DNA from: Trichomonas vaginalis G3
Lineage: Eukaryota; Parabasalia; Trichomonadida; Trichomonadidae
DNA: 64,000 nt
Assembly: GCF_026262505.1 (NCBI RefSeq)
Contig: NC_067208.1
Span: 19,167,962 to 19,231,961, forward strand
Direction: 5' to 3'
Part shown: positions 46,095-53,433 of the stretch, piece by piece
How the letters are laid out: the number at the start of each line of letters is the position of its first letter
Position numbering within the stretch: position 1 is the first letter of the stretch
The notes under the pieces: generated by a model
What the model was told of the DNA's origin: nothing
What the model saw: only the letters and a program-made list of their open reading frames with translations
Database searches by the model: none
Program-made: the position numbers and the translations under genes

Positions 46095-46720
46095 TGAAAT
46101 TTGGTCATTTTTTTCATGATTTCAGGGATTTTAGGCGACCAGGTTTTTTTCCCTACTCGCAATTTTTCACGATTTTCATGAGTTTTAGGCGAGTAAGATT
46201 TTTTCCCTACTCGCAATTTTTCACGATTTTCATGAGTTTTAGACAACCCCGAAAAAAGTCGGTCTAGAGAAATTTCACGATTTCAGGGATTTTTTTGACG
46301 AAGTGTCAAAGTTCTCTTCGTAAAAAAATAACAGTTATATAATGAAATTTGGTCATTTTTTCACGATTTTCATGAGTTTTTTGACGAAGTGTCAAAGTTC
46401 TCTTCGTAAAAAAATAACAGTTATATAATGAAATTTGGTCATTTTTTCACGATTTTCATGAGTTTTTTGACGAAGTGTCAAAGTTCTCTTCGTAAAAAAA
46501 TAACATATATAATGAAATTTGGTCATTTTTTCACGATTTTCATGAGTTTTTTGACGAAGTGTCAAAGTTCTCTTCGTAAAAAAATAACAGTTATATAATG
46601 AAATTTGGTCATTTTTTCACGATTTTCATGAGTTTTTTTACGAAGAGTAAAAGTTCTCTTCGTAAAAAAATAACAGTTATATAATGAAATTTGGTCATTT
46701 TTTTCAGCAAAAATATATTT
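46095..46720. repeat. 86-bp tandem repeat with internal hairpin
   Basis: Units start with GAAATTTGGTC at 46344, 46430, 46514, 46600 and 46686 (four full copies of 86, 84, 86 and 86 bp, then a partial), with degenerate copies upstream to 46095. Each unit carries ACGAAG...CTTCGT with a 12-base loop. The one degenerate unit near 46640 changes GACGAAGTGTC to TACGAAGAGTA. It is noncoding and may be an origin or regulatory array. Confidence 0.75.
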
Positions 46721-46907
46721 TAGGGTAGATGGTTTTTAGGTGTCACCAGGTCCCTCGGTCCCTCGGTCAACTAACATCTTTTTGAAAATGGTGACAACAT
46801 GACATTTTGACAACAACACAGGAAATAAACTTCTTCGTATATGTTTTGTCATGATTTCATCGTCAATGAGCGTAAATCAGACAAAAATATATTTCTACCA
46901 TAAAGTT
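46721..46907. repeat. Copy of the shared noncoding repeat family
   Basis: AAAAATATATTTTAGGG, GGTCCCTCGGTCCCTCGGTC, GTTTTGTCATGATTTC and related words form the reverse-oriented relative of 48690-48870 and 49240-49420. They enclose the 46908-49448 segment as inverted repeats. Confidence 0.6.
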
Positions 46908-47804
46908 TCACAAGCGTTTTACATGGTATATGTTGTGATGGTTCATGACTTTAAACAGTTTTGTAGCTTCTATTTCTTCTTTTAGTACATCGAATGTTTT
47001 AACAATGCCGAAAGTTTCTTTATATTTCTTCTTGACATCAGATAGAAGGAAATCTTCTGCTGTTGGATAGTTTTTGTTCAGAAATGTCAACATGTCCATT
47101 TTATCTTCTGCTGGTTTCTCTACTTCTTTCTTTAAGTCAGCATAGTCGTTTCTCATACGTTCTATCTCTTTGACGGAGTAGTTATATTTCTTCATTGCTG
47201 CTTTACATTTTGAACATTGTGGGTTCATTTTAGCATTGTACATTGAAACCTTACCTGCTAAAACAACTAAGGCGTAAATGGTTTTCTTTAACTCAAAAGT
47301 TGCTGGTTTTATCTGTTCATTCCATACTTTACCTCTTCTATCTTTATCTCTTATCTGCCATACACATTTTGCAACTAACGAAACAAAGTTGTCGTAGGTC
47401 TTAAATTCTTCAGATTTATATATGTCAATGAAATATACCATATCGCAGTCTTTGTGGTTGCAATGAAATCCAAGAAACTCATAGTTTACATTACGTATGA
47501 ACTTCTTTATTTCTACTGAGTCGGTTGCTTTGACTTCTATTTCTTCAAATTCTGGAATAGTGAGCTTTTGTTGCTGTATTTCAGGAAGTTTAGGTAGATG
47601 GTCAATAATATCCTGCATTTCGTAAAGATACTGTTCATTTGTTTCATCTTTTGCACTACAGTCTAAATCTCCTTGGAGAAGTTCCTGCTTTATCTTCTGG
47701 ATTTCTGTTTCGAAAGTATATGAAGAAGGAATGAAGCTTTTCATCTCTACTAACATTGATGTTGGGTTCATGACTAAAGAGTTTGGTGCTGTTGTTGCTA
47801 ACAT
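46908..47804 (-). CDS. Zinc-binding-like element-2 protein (298 aa)
   Basis: The protein has two Cys/His clusters: FHCNHKDCD (about residues 124-132) and QCSKCK (about 199-204). Together they could hold a structural zinc. The rest is helical, with a Lys/Glu-rich coiled coil (about 208-235). The start is preceded by the element-2 leader motif. It lies between the 86-bp array and the 22-bp operator-like array, so a regulatory or replication-initiator role is worth considering, but I do not recognise the family. Confidence 0.6.
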   Translation of the reverse strand: MLATTAPNSLVMNPTSMLVEMKSFIPSSYTFETEIQKIKQELLQGDLDCSAKDETNEQYLYEMQDIIDHLPKLPEIQQQKLTIPEFEEIEVKATDSVEIKKFIRNVNYEFLGFHCNHKDCDMVYFIDIYKSEEFKTYDNFVSLVAKCVWQIRDKDRRGKVWNEQIKPATFELKKTIYALVVLAGKVSMYNAKMNPQCSKCKAAMKKYNYSVKEIERMRNDYADLKKEVEKPAEDKMDMLTFLNKNYPTAEDFLLSDVKKKYKETFGIVKTFDVLKEEIEATKLFKVMNHHNIYHVKRL

Positions 47805-47845
47805 GTTCTTACAATAAAAATAAAAAAATATTTTTTTAAAAAAAC
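47805..47845 (-). promoter_or_regulatory. Element-2 promoter-like motif
   Basis: On the reverse strand TTTTTTTAAAAAAATATTTT, then TTTATTTTTATTGTAAGAAC, runs into the ATG at 47804. Confidence 0.55.
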
Positions 47846-47896
47846 TAACTTTATTTTTTCTATCTTAAGGAAATTCATGAAAATTCAACGGACATT

Positions 47897-48272
47897 GTTC
47901 TGAAACAGTACAAATATTGTTCTGAAACAGTACAAATATTGTTCTGAAACAGTACAAATATTGTTCTGAAACAGTACAAATATTGTTCTGAAACAGTACA
48001 AATATTGTTCTGAAACAGTACAAATATTGTTCTGAAACAGTACAAATATTGTTCTGAATCAGAACAAATATTGTTCTGAAACAGAAAATTTTTCTCACAA
48101 ATTGAGAGCTTTGACGGGAAATATTGTTCTGAATCAGAACAAATATTGTTCTGAAACAGTACAAATATTGTTCTGAAACAGTACAAATATTGTTCTGAAA
48201 CAGTACAAATATTGTTCTGAAACAGTACAAGACTAGTTCTGAAACAGTACAAGACTAGTTCTGAAACAGAAC
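47897..48272. repeat. Array of 16 operator-like 22-bp repeats
   Basis: GTTCTGAA occurs 16 times: nine copies at exact 22-bp steps (47897-48073), a 53-bp step, then seven copies at exact 22-bp steps (48126-48258). The unit is AAATATTGTTCTGAAACAGT + AC. Its core is an imperfect palindrome (GTTCTGA-A-ACAGTAC), and two units have the near-perfect form GTTCTGAATCAGAAC. The last copy ends two bases before the ATG at 48274. Near two helical turns per step would place all sites on one DNA face, as expected of an operator or iteron array. Confidence 0.85.
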
Positions 48273-48273
48273 A

Positions 48274-48639
48274 ATGGACAACATCGAGCCATTAGATGAG
48301 GCAATTTACCTTATAGAGATAAATGAAGTTGTTAAGCAGTACTTGGGCAAGGACAAAGCCAACAAGTCCCTCGGCTTCTGGTTGTCTGGAAGAGGTGCCT
48401 TGAATCTCGAGACTTCGACTGGAATTCCAATTCAAATACCAGACGGGACAGCCTACGACAACATAAAGGAGATGAAGAAAGAAGCTCTTCTCAAGTTCTT
48501 TGCCAAGCGTCCTTGGATACTACTTCCAAACAGAGAGAACCCTTTCCCAAGAATGAACCAAATTCTCCGAGGACTCTTACACTTCTCGGGTCAGCCGTTC
48601 TACATAACTACAGAAGGTGACATCCAACCAGTTCAGTAA
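48274..48639 (+). CDS. Small protein directly after the operator array (121 aa)
   Basis: The ATG abuts the last 22-bp repeat. The protein starts MDNIEPLDEAIYLIEINEVV and is folded-looking, with GFWLSGRGALNLETSTG and a HFSGQPFYITTEGDI end. Codon use is less AT-biased than in the neighbours (many GAG, CTC and AAG codons), which suggests recent acquisition. A short relative of its N-terminus survives at about 44431. Its place suggests that the array regulates it or that it regulates the array. It may be a small DNA-binding protein, but no motif proves this. Confidence 0.65.
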   Translation: MDNIEPLDEAIYLIEINEVVKQYLGKDKANKSLGFWLSGRGALNLETSTGIPIQIPDGTAYDNIKEMKKEALLKFFAKRPWILLPNRENPFPRMNQILRGLLHFSGQPFYITTEGDIQPVQ

Positions 48640-49440
48640 ACATCTCATTTTAACTCACTTTTTTCTATCTTAAGGAAATTCATGAAAATTCAACGGGTGA
48701 CAAAACATATACGAAGAAGTCATGACAAAACATATACGAAGAAGTCATGACAAAACATATACGAAGAAGAAGTTTATTTCCTGGACTGTTGTCAAAATGT
48801 CATGTTGTCACACTTTTTCAGAGAAGTTAAAATGACCGAGGGACTGAGGGACCGAGGGACCTGGTGACACCTTCAGTTCTTCAAAACATATACGATGAAG
48901 TCTTGACAAAACAAGCATTTTGTGAAGAATATACCAACCGCCGGAATTCCGCGGGTTGCTTTTTATACAAAATTCAACGGGTGACAAAACATATACGAAG
49001 AAGTCATGACAAAACATATACGAAGAAGAAGTTTATTTCCTGGACTGTTGTCAAAATGTCATGTTGTCACACTTTTTCAGAGAAGTTAAAATGACCGAGG
49101 GACTGAGGGACCGAGGGACCTGGTGACACCTTCAGTTCTTCAAAACATATACGATGAAGTCTTGACAAAACAAGCATTTTGTGAAGAATATACCAACCGC
49201 CGGAATTCCGCGGGTTGCTTTTTATACAAAATTCAACGGGTGACAAAACATATACGAAGAAGTCATGACAAAACATTTACGAAGAAGAAGTTTATTTCCT
49301 GGACTGTTGTCAAAATGTCATGTTGTCACACTTTTTCAGAGAAGTTAAAATGACCGAGGGACCGAGGGACCGAGGGACCTGGTTCCACCTAAAAACCATC
49401 TACCCTAAAATATATTTTTGCCGAATTCAATAAAAATAAA
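48640..49440. repeat. Tandem 259-bp duplication with KilA-N gene fragments
   Basis: A unit of 259 bp is repeated nearly exactly, with AAAATTCAACGGGTGACAAA at about 48967 and 49226. It contains CATGACAAAACATATACGAA words, the GACCGAGGGAC triplet and a ~65-bp piece of the nearby KilA-N gene (from AAGCATTTTGTGAAG to TTTTTATACAAAATTC). AAAATATATTTTTGCCG ends the block. No credible gene is seen; the short frames are repeat by-products. Confidence 0.75.
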
Positions 49441-49448
49441 TGGTTCAT

Positions 49449-50111
49449 TTACTCACAATATTTTTGTACAAAACGACCCCAAACTTTTAACTTCTTTTCT
49501 GCAGCTTCAAATGCTATCTTAGCGAGTTCATATTCTCTAAATTCTCTCTTTAAATCTTCTTGTTCCCATTGGTCTAGTTCGTATGGAGAATCTTTATAAC
49601 CATAACACATCTCATGTTCATGTTCTATTTGTTTTTCATGCATTTTTCTAACTTCTTGTTCGAACAAAGGTTTAGCATTCTCTACTGTATCTTCAAGTTC
49701 TTCTTCATCTAATTTCTCATGAACTTTCTTGTCTATGGAGTCCATAATTTTTCCAACTGCTATGCAATATTTTGGAGAAGCCCACATTGCTATATAGTTT
49801 ACAAGTCTTGGGTCTACATACGTTCCTCTAACCTGTTTGATTTCATCAGGAATTCCTGCATGAATTTTGTATAAAAAGCAACCCGCGGAATTCCGCGGGT
49901 TGGTATATTCTTCACAAAATGCCTTAAAATACTCTTCCCAGGACTTATTTTCCAACAACCTTCTAAAGTCTTTCCTAAACTGCTGACACATATTTGTTGC
50001 ATTTATATAACCATCCTTGTCTCTACGTAAGACTTCAATACCGTTGTAAGTGCCTTTTGTGAATGTTTCGCCATTAGATTTGTTCGTGAACGTTTTTGCT
50101 TCGACTGTCAT
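49449..50111 (-). CDS. KilA-N domain protein (220 aa)
   Basis: This is a clear KilA-N DNA-binding protein. GYINATNMC (34-42) is the family hallmark, followed by a FRRLLENKSWEEYF helix and a TYVDPRLVNYIAMWASPKYC segment (about 96-115). A coiled coil and an acidic helical C-terminus follow. Codons for NPRNSAG lie in a perfect 22-bp palindrome (49880-49901) that is copied in nearby noncoding repeats. The start is just downstream of a TATTTTTTATTTTTATTGTA leader. It is likely a transcription regulator of the element, perhaps binding the palindromic repeats. Confidence 0.82.
   Translation of the reverse strand: MTVEAKTFTNKSNGETFTKGTYNGIEVLRRDKDGYINATNMCQQFRKDFRRLLENKSWEEYFKAFCEEYTNPRNSAGCFLYKIHAGIPDEIKQVRGTYVDPRLVNYIAMWASPKYCIAVGKIMDSIDKKVHEKLDEEELEDTVENAKPLFEQEVRKMHEKQIEHEHEMCYGYKDSPYELDQWEQEDLKREFREYELAKIAFEAAEKKLKVWGRFVQKYCE
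49880..49901. other. Perfect 22-bp palindrome in the KilA-N gene
   Basis: AACCCGCGGAAT + TCCGCGGGTT is its own reverse complement. A second perfect copy stands at 50362-50383 and degenerate copies near 48945 and 49204. Confidence 0.8.
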
Positions 50112-50573
50112 TTCAGTTCTTACAATAAAAATAAAAAATATTTTTGGGTGGTACGTCGGACATTCGTTTGTGGCTTAACCGTCGGACATTCGTTTGTGGC
50201 TTAACCGTCGGACATTGTCTTGAAACAGTATAAGACTAGTTCTGAGATCTCACCATCTAACCTAAAATATATTTTTGCCGAAAAAAATGAGTTTTGGTTG
50301 AAAAATACGGTGAACCAAAAGTGGCTCGACCTCAAAACAAGCATTTTGTGAAGAATATACCAACCCGCGGAATTCCGCGGGTTGCTTTTTATACAAAATT
50401 CAACGGGTGAAAGAATACGATGAAGAAGTCATGACAAAACATTTACGTACATGTTTGACAAAACATTTACGATGAAGTTTATTTCCTGGACTGTTGTCTA
50501 AATGTCATGTTGTCACACTTTTTCAGAGAAGTTAAAATGACCGAGGGACCTGGTTCCACCTAAAATATATTTT
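50112..50573. repeat. Intergenic repeats and promoter between leftward genes
   Basis: Near 50112-50146 is the leader of the KilA-N gene. Then three GTCGGACATT copies, two of them GTCGGACATTCGTTTGTG (50157-50215), one degenerate 22-bp-array unit (about 50216), a palindrome with KilA-N gene fragment (about 50335-50400), CATGACAAAACATTTACG and GACCGAGGGACC, ending ACCTAAAATATATTTTTC. No gene is seen. Confidence 0.6.
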
Positions 50574-51434
50574 TCAATACTTTTTCAGCACTTTTCCGTA
50601 GTTATATATGAAAGACAATTCGAGATAAAAGTCATAGTACAATGGTATTATATGCTGCACACCATTTGTTGTGAACCAAACTTGAAAGTCAGAGAAACTG
50701 TTACTAGGTGGTTCGTAGAATTTAGAAGCAAAGTCATAAACGTCCTTACCAATACATAGAAAACTATTGTTGCTTGAACTGAAACTTGCATGGCACATAA
50801 CATTTTGAGGGTCAAACACGTTTCTATAAACTGTCAAATCTGCTGGTGGATGTATAAATTGAAATGGACCATCTGGTGGTAATGGTTCGTTCTGGTTTAG
50901 TAACCGAAGAAATTGTGCCCAAGAACGTTTGTCTACTCCCCAAAATAAAAACTCCGTATCTCTTGGAGGGTTAATTTCAATCTTTTGAAATGAAACGGTG
51001 GAGTTCATCTTGTCATATTCTAGTTTCAGATAGTATGTTCCATTTAGTAAAGAGTCGTATTTTTCTTGAAATTCCCAATAGTATTTGTTTATTTGAGTTT
51101 GAAAGTCATTTAGAGTTTTTTCAAGACTTTCGTCTGAACGAACTGTAAAGATCCTCATTTCATCAAATTTGTCTATTAGACCATCAGAACCTTTATACTG
51201 CCCATGAAAATATACTGCGAACATAAACGCGTTAGTTCTATTTGAAAACAAAACTCTTCTAAATCCTATTGCCTTTGCATCTGAAGGACTTTGAAGCCAA
51301 CGAATTGGATAGTCAAACCTGTAAGCTCGGGATGAAATTTCTTCATCTGATATAGTCCTACCAGCATTTGTAAAGATATAGTCTAATGGTTTTGTATCTG
51401 CTACTTTTGTTCTTTGTTTTTCAACCTGAAGCAT
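50574..51434 (-). CDS. Element-2 structural protein candidate, copy 1 (286 aa)
   Basis: The sequence shares its whole layout with the broken gene at 56142-56987: TKPLD..FTN.G near the start, YRFDYP(I/L)RWL...KAIGFRR at about 43-65, then beta-rich repeats and a FYLELSFIYNY end. Two paralogues therefore exist in one element. The predicted fold is beta-rich. It could be a spike or minor capsid protein; no family is recognised. The ATG at 51434 follows TATATTTTTACATATATTAA. Confidence 0.62.
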   Translation of the reverse strand: MLQVEKQRTKVADTKPLDYIFTNAGRTISDEEISSRAYRFDYPIRWLQSPSDAKAIGFRRVLFSNRTNAFMFAVYFHGQYKGSDGLIDKFDEMRIFTVRSDESLEKTLNDFQTQINKYYWEFQEKYDSLLNGTYYLKLEYDKMNSTVSFQKIEINPPRDTEFLFWGVDKRSWAQFLRLLNQNEPLPPDGPFQFIHPPADLTVYRNVFDPQNVMCHASFSSSNNSFLCIGKDVYDFASKFYEPPSNSFSDFQVWFTTNGVQHIIPLYYDFYLELSFIYNYGKVLKKY

Positions 51435-51489
51435 TTAATATATGTAAAAATATATGGTTTAAAAAACGTTTTTACTTCATATTTCTCAT

Positions 51490-52194
51490 CTAACAAACAT
51501 GTTGTCTGACTGCTTGAGGGTTAGGTTGGTACCATTCGAACTTGACACTTGCAATTCCTTCAATTGCATTCAAAATGTCTGAGTCGGAGTCAACCATTTG
51601 TTCTCTCTTTGTAGTCTTGAAAGCGTCAAGAAGTTTTGCGGCTGTTTGTTCATTGCCATGTGCATAGTAAATGTGACCATCCAAATCCGTTATAGTCAAT
51701 CTGAGATTGTGTCCTTTCTTATTTCCGTCTTGTATGGCAGCAAGTACACCCATGAAGCCTTCTTTGTTCTTTCCTTCGTCAAAGTTTACTGTAAAGGTTC
51801 GACCAGATGTAATTTGACTTCTAACTTCACGGTACTTTTCATATGCATATCTTGTTCTTTCCATGGGAGCATGTGTGTCTTCACCTTTTCCTTTTTTCCT
51901 TCTCAAAGGATGCAATTGTTCGTCATGTTTCCAGTAGAATCTGGCAAAGCCGTCGTGTCCTTCAACTTGAGGTTCACTAACATCGAAAGGCATGTCCATA
52001 AGACGTTCTTCTTCTAACCTCTCTAGTCTGTTTGGATAATTTGCACGTGCTGTTTCCAAATCCATTTCGTAGCGAAGACCAGACAATTTGTCATAGACTT
52101 TTATGGGTCTTCCCTTCCTATATTTAAACTTCTTCGAAACTCTCCAACCATAACTTTGCAACTCTGCTTTTATTCTAGCAGATTTTCTATCCAT
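51490..52194 (-). CDS. Basic element-2 protein (234 aa)
   Basis: I choose the ATG at 52194, because the longer frame needs a TTG and would run back through the promoter-like motif at 52206-52232. The N-terminus is basic (MDRKSARIKAELQ, then KKFKYRKGRP), and the middle contains PLRRKKGKGEDTH. The C-terminal ~90 residues include a beta-strand pair around LRLTITDLDGHIYYAHG. It may be a nucleic-acid-binding virion protein. Function unknown. Confidence 0.6.
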   Translation of the reverse strand: MDRKSARIKAELQSYGWRVSKKFKYRKGRPIKVYDKLSGLRYEMDLETARANYPNRLERLEEERLMDMPFDVSEPQVEGHDGFARFYWKHDEQLHPLRRKKGKGEDTHAPMERTRYAYEKYREVRSQITSGRTFTVNFDEGKNKEGFMGVLAAIQDGNKKGHNLRLTITDLDGHIYYAHGNEQTAAKLLDAFKTTKREQMVDSDSDILNAIEGIASVKFEWYQPNPQAVRQHVC

Positions 52195-52199
52195 TCTAT

Positions 52200-52235
52200 A
52201 TGGGGCATTTTTATAAAAATAAAAAAATATTTTTT
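52200..52235 (-). promoter_or_regulatory. Element-2 promoter-like motif
   Basis: On the reverse strand an A-run, then TATTTTTTTATTTTTATAAAA, lies directly upstream of the start at 52194. Confidence 0.5.
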
Positions 52236-52238
52236 TCT

Positions 52239-52823
52239 TTACTTTACATAACCGCCTGCTGCCATAAGTCTTTGACGCCAACCCATACCAGCTAATGAAG
52301 GTTGACTTGGTTTAGTTTGGAAACTAAACTTTGGTTTTGGTTTATCTTCAGTTTTTGGTTTCTCTTCTTCTATCGGTTTTTCGTCACTTTTCGGTTCCTT
52401 TGACTTTACTTCACTTGCAGGAACAGTTGTGTCGTCAACATCTTCATAAATATCATATGCCATTTGTTTTTGTTTTCCTTTCAACTTTTTGTGTTTGTTG
52501 TAAAGTTTAGAATATTTCGACTCTAAGTCAATGAGATGTTCTATAATGAACTGTTGGTCAGTGAAGTAAACTTTTCCATCTGTTGTCTCGAAAGCTCCTT
52601 CAGACTTCAATATTTTATTTGTGAGAGTCTGTTTCTTTTTTGAGATACTAGCCGTTCCATTTTTATGAAAAGTGACTTTATAGTTAGGGTTTGTATTTCC
52701 AGACCTGGCACTTTCTATTATTGAATTTTTCTCTTCATCTGTAAGTTCTTTGACAGGTTTTGACAATGGTTCTGAACTTTTTGTTTGTGGTGTCAAATCT
52801 ACCGTTTCAACTTCTTCGGTCAT
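52239..52823 (-). CDS. Lysine/proline-rich virion-type protein (194 aa)
   Basis: An acidic/Thr-rich head is followed by a coiled coil (about 95-130, SKYSKLYNKHKKLKGKQKQM) and a disordered Pro/Lys/Glu stretch (about 140-175). It closes with a conserved-looking tail GMGWRQRLMAAGGYVK. Short C-terminal tails of this kind often dock to a capsid partner, which is inference. The leader TTTTTTTACTGAGATGAA also precedes the next small gene. Confidence 0.6.
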   Translation of the reverse strand: MTEEVETVDLTPQTKSSEPLSKPVKELTDEEKNSIIESARSGNTNPNYKVTFHKNGTASISKKKQTLTNKILKSEGAFETTDGKVYFTDQQFIIEHLIDLESKYSKLYNKHKKLKGKQKQMAYDIYEDVDDTTVPASEVKSKEPKSDEKPIEEEKPKTEDKPKPKFSFQTKPSQPSLAGMGWRQRLMAAGGYVK

Positions 52824-52842
52824 TTCATCTCAGTAAAAAAAT

Positions 52843-52995
52843 TTAGTTTGGTTTGTTTTCAACTGGTTGTTGTTGTTTTTTAAGTCGGTCTAAAACTTCC
52901 TGAGGTATAGGAAGAACTTGACAAACACGTTGTGTAACTGCTGGAAGCCGACAAATCCATCTTGAACCCATTTGTCTCAATGCTGTATTGTTCAT
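52843..52995 (-). CDS. Small basic protein (50 aa)
   Basis: A clean 50-codon frame starts at 52995, after the leader TTTTTTACTGAGATGAA shared with the 194-aa gene. It contains CRLPAVTQRVCQVLPIPQEV and a Gln-rich tail. The shared leader and the tight spacing in a leftward late-type cluster support a real gene. Confidence 0.55.
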   Translation of the reverse strand: MNNTALRQMGSRWICRLPAVTQRVCQVLPIPQEVLDRLKKQQQPVENKPN

Positions 52996-53014
52996 TTCAT
53001 CTCAGTAAAAAACT

Positions 53015-53416
53015 TTACATTCCCCACGTTTGAGGCGGTTGAGGTTGGTTATTGTTTACCCACTGTTGTGCATGGTTATATCCTCTGTTAAAGAATCTTT
53101 CACCTTGGTCCATATAGTGTCCTGCTTGGTTATAGTAGTCATTTGCTTTGTTATAATAGTTTCCTGCTTGTCTTCCTACATTGTCCATCCATCCTTGAAC
53201 TTTTCCTCTTGTTTCAGGATTTGGAATAAGATTTGTTGCATCTCGTGCTACATCCCAACCTTTCTGTACAGTTTGTATAATAGGTTGTGCTTTCTCTTTA
53301 AGTATACCTAATGTACTCAAAATCTTCCTTCCAACTCCAAATACACCTCTGGCTATTGTTCCCACTGCGGGTAAAAATCTGGATGCAACTCCTGCTAACG
53401 CGCCAAATAAACCCAT
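53015..53416 (-). CDS. Amphipathic minor virion protein (133 aa)
   Basis: The protein starts MGLFGALAGVASRFLPAVG, an amphipathic hydrophobic helix, then IARGVFGVGRKILSTLG. After a linker it has Asn/Tyr-rich helices (YYNKANDYYNQAGHYM) and a proline-rich end. The type resembles membrane-lytic minor capsid proteins and the MAAGFFKKLW peptides of element 1. It lies 17 bases from the divergent integrase start. Confidence 0.62.
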   Translation of the reverse strand: MGLFGALAGVASRFLPAVGTIARGVFGVGRKILSTLGILKEKAQPIIQTVQKGWDVARDATNLIPNPETRGKVQGWMDNVGRQAGNYYNKANDYYNQAGHYMDQGERFFNRGYNHAQQWVNNNQPQPPQTWGM

Positions 53417-53433
53417 TTCTTATGGGTTAAAAA

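Noticed and set aside
47865-48252. Two reverse frames of ~121-125 codons with a repeating FRTIFVLFQNN-type product
   Set aside because: They are the translation of the 22-bp operator array, whose unit length keeps long frames open. No start signal or non-repeat sequence supports a gene.
47897-48272. CRISPR-like appearance of the 22-bp array
   Set aside because: Repeats are contiguous with no variable spacers, no cas-like genes are present, and the host is eukaryotic.
48808-49353. Repeated 69- and 76-codon frames
   Set aside because: Identical frames spaced 259 bp apart are by-products of the tandem duplication and include antisense pieces of the KilA-N gene.
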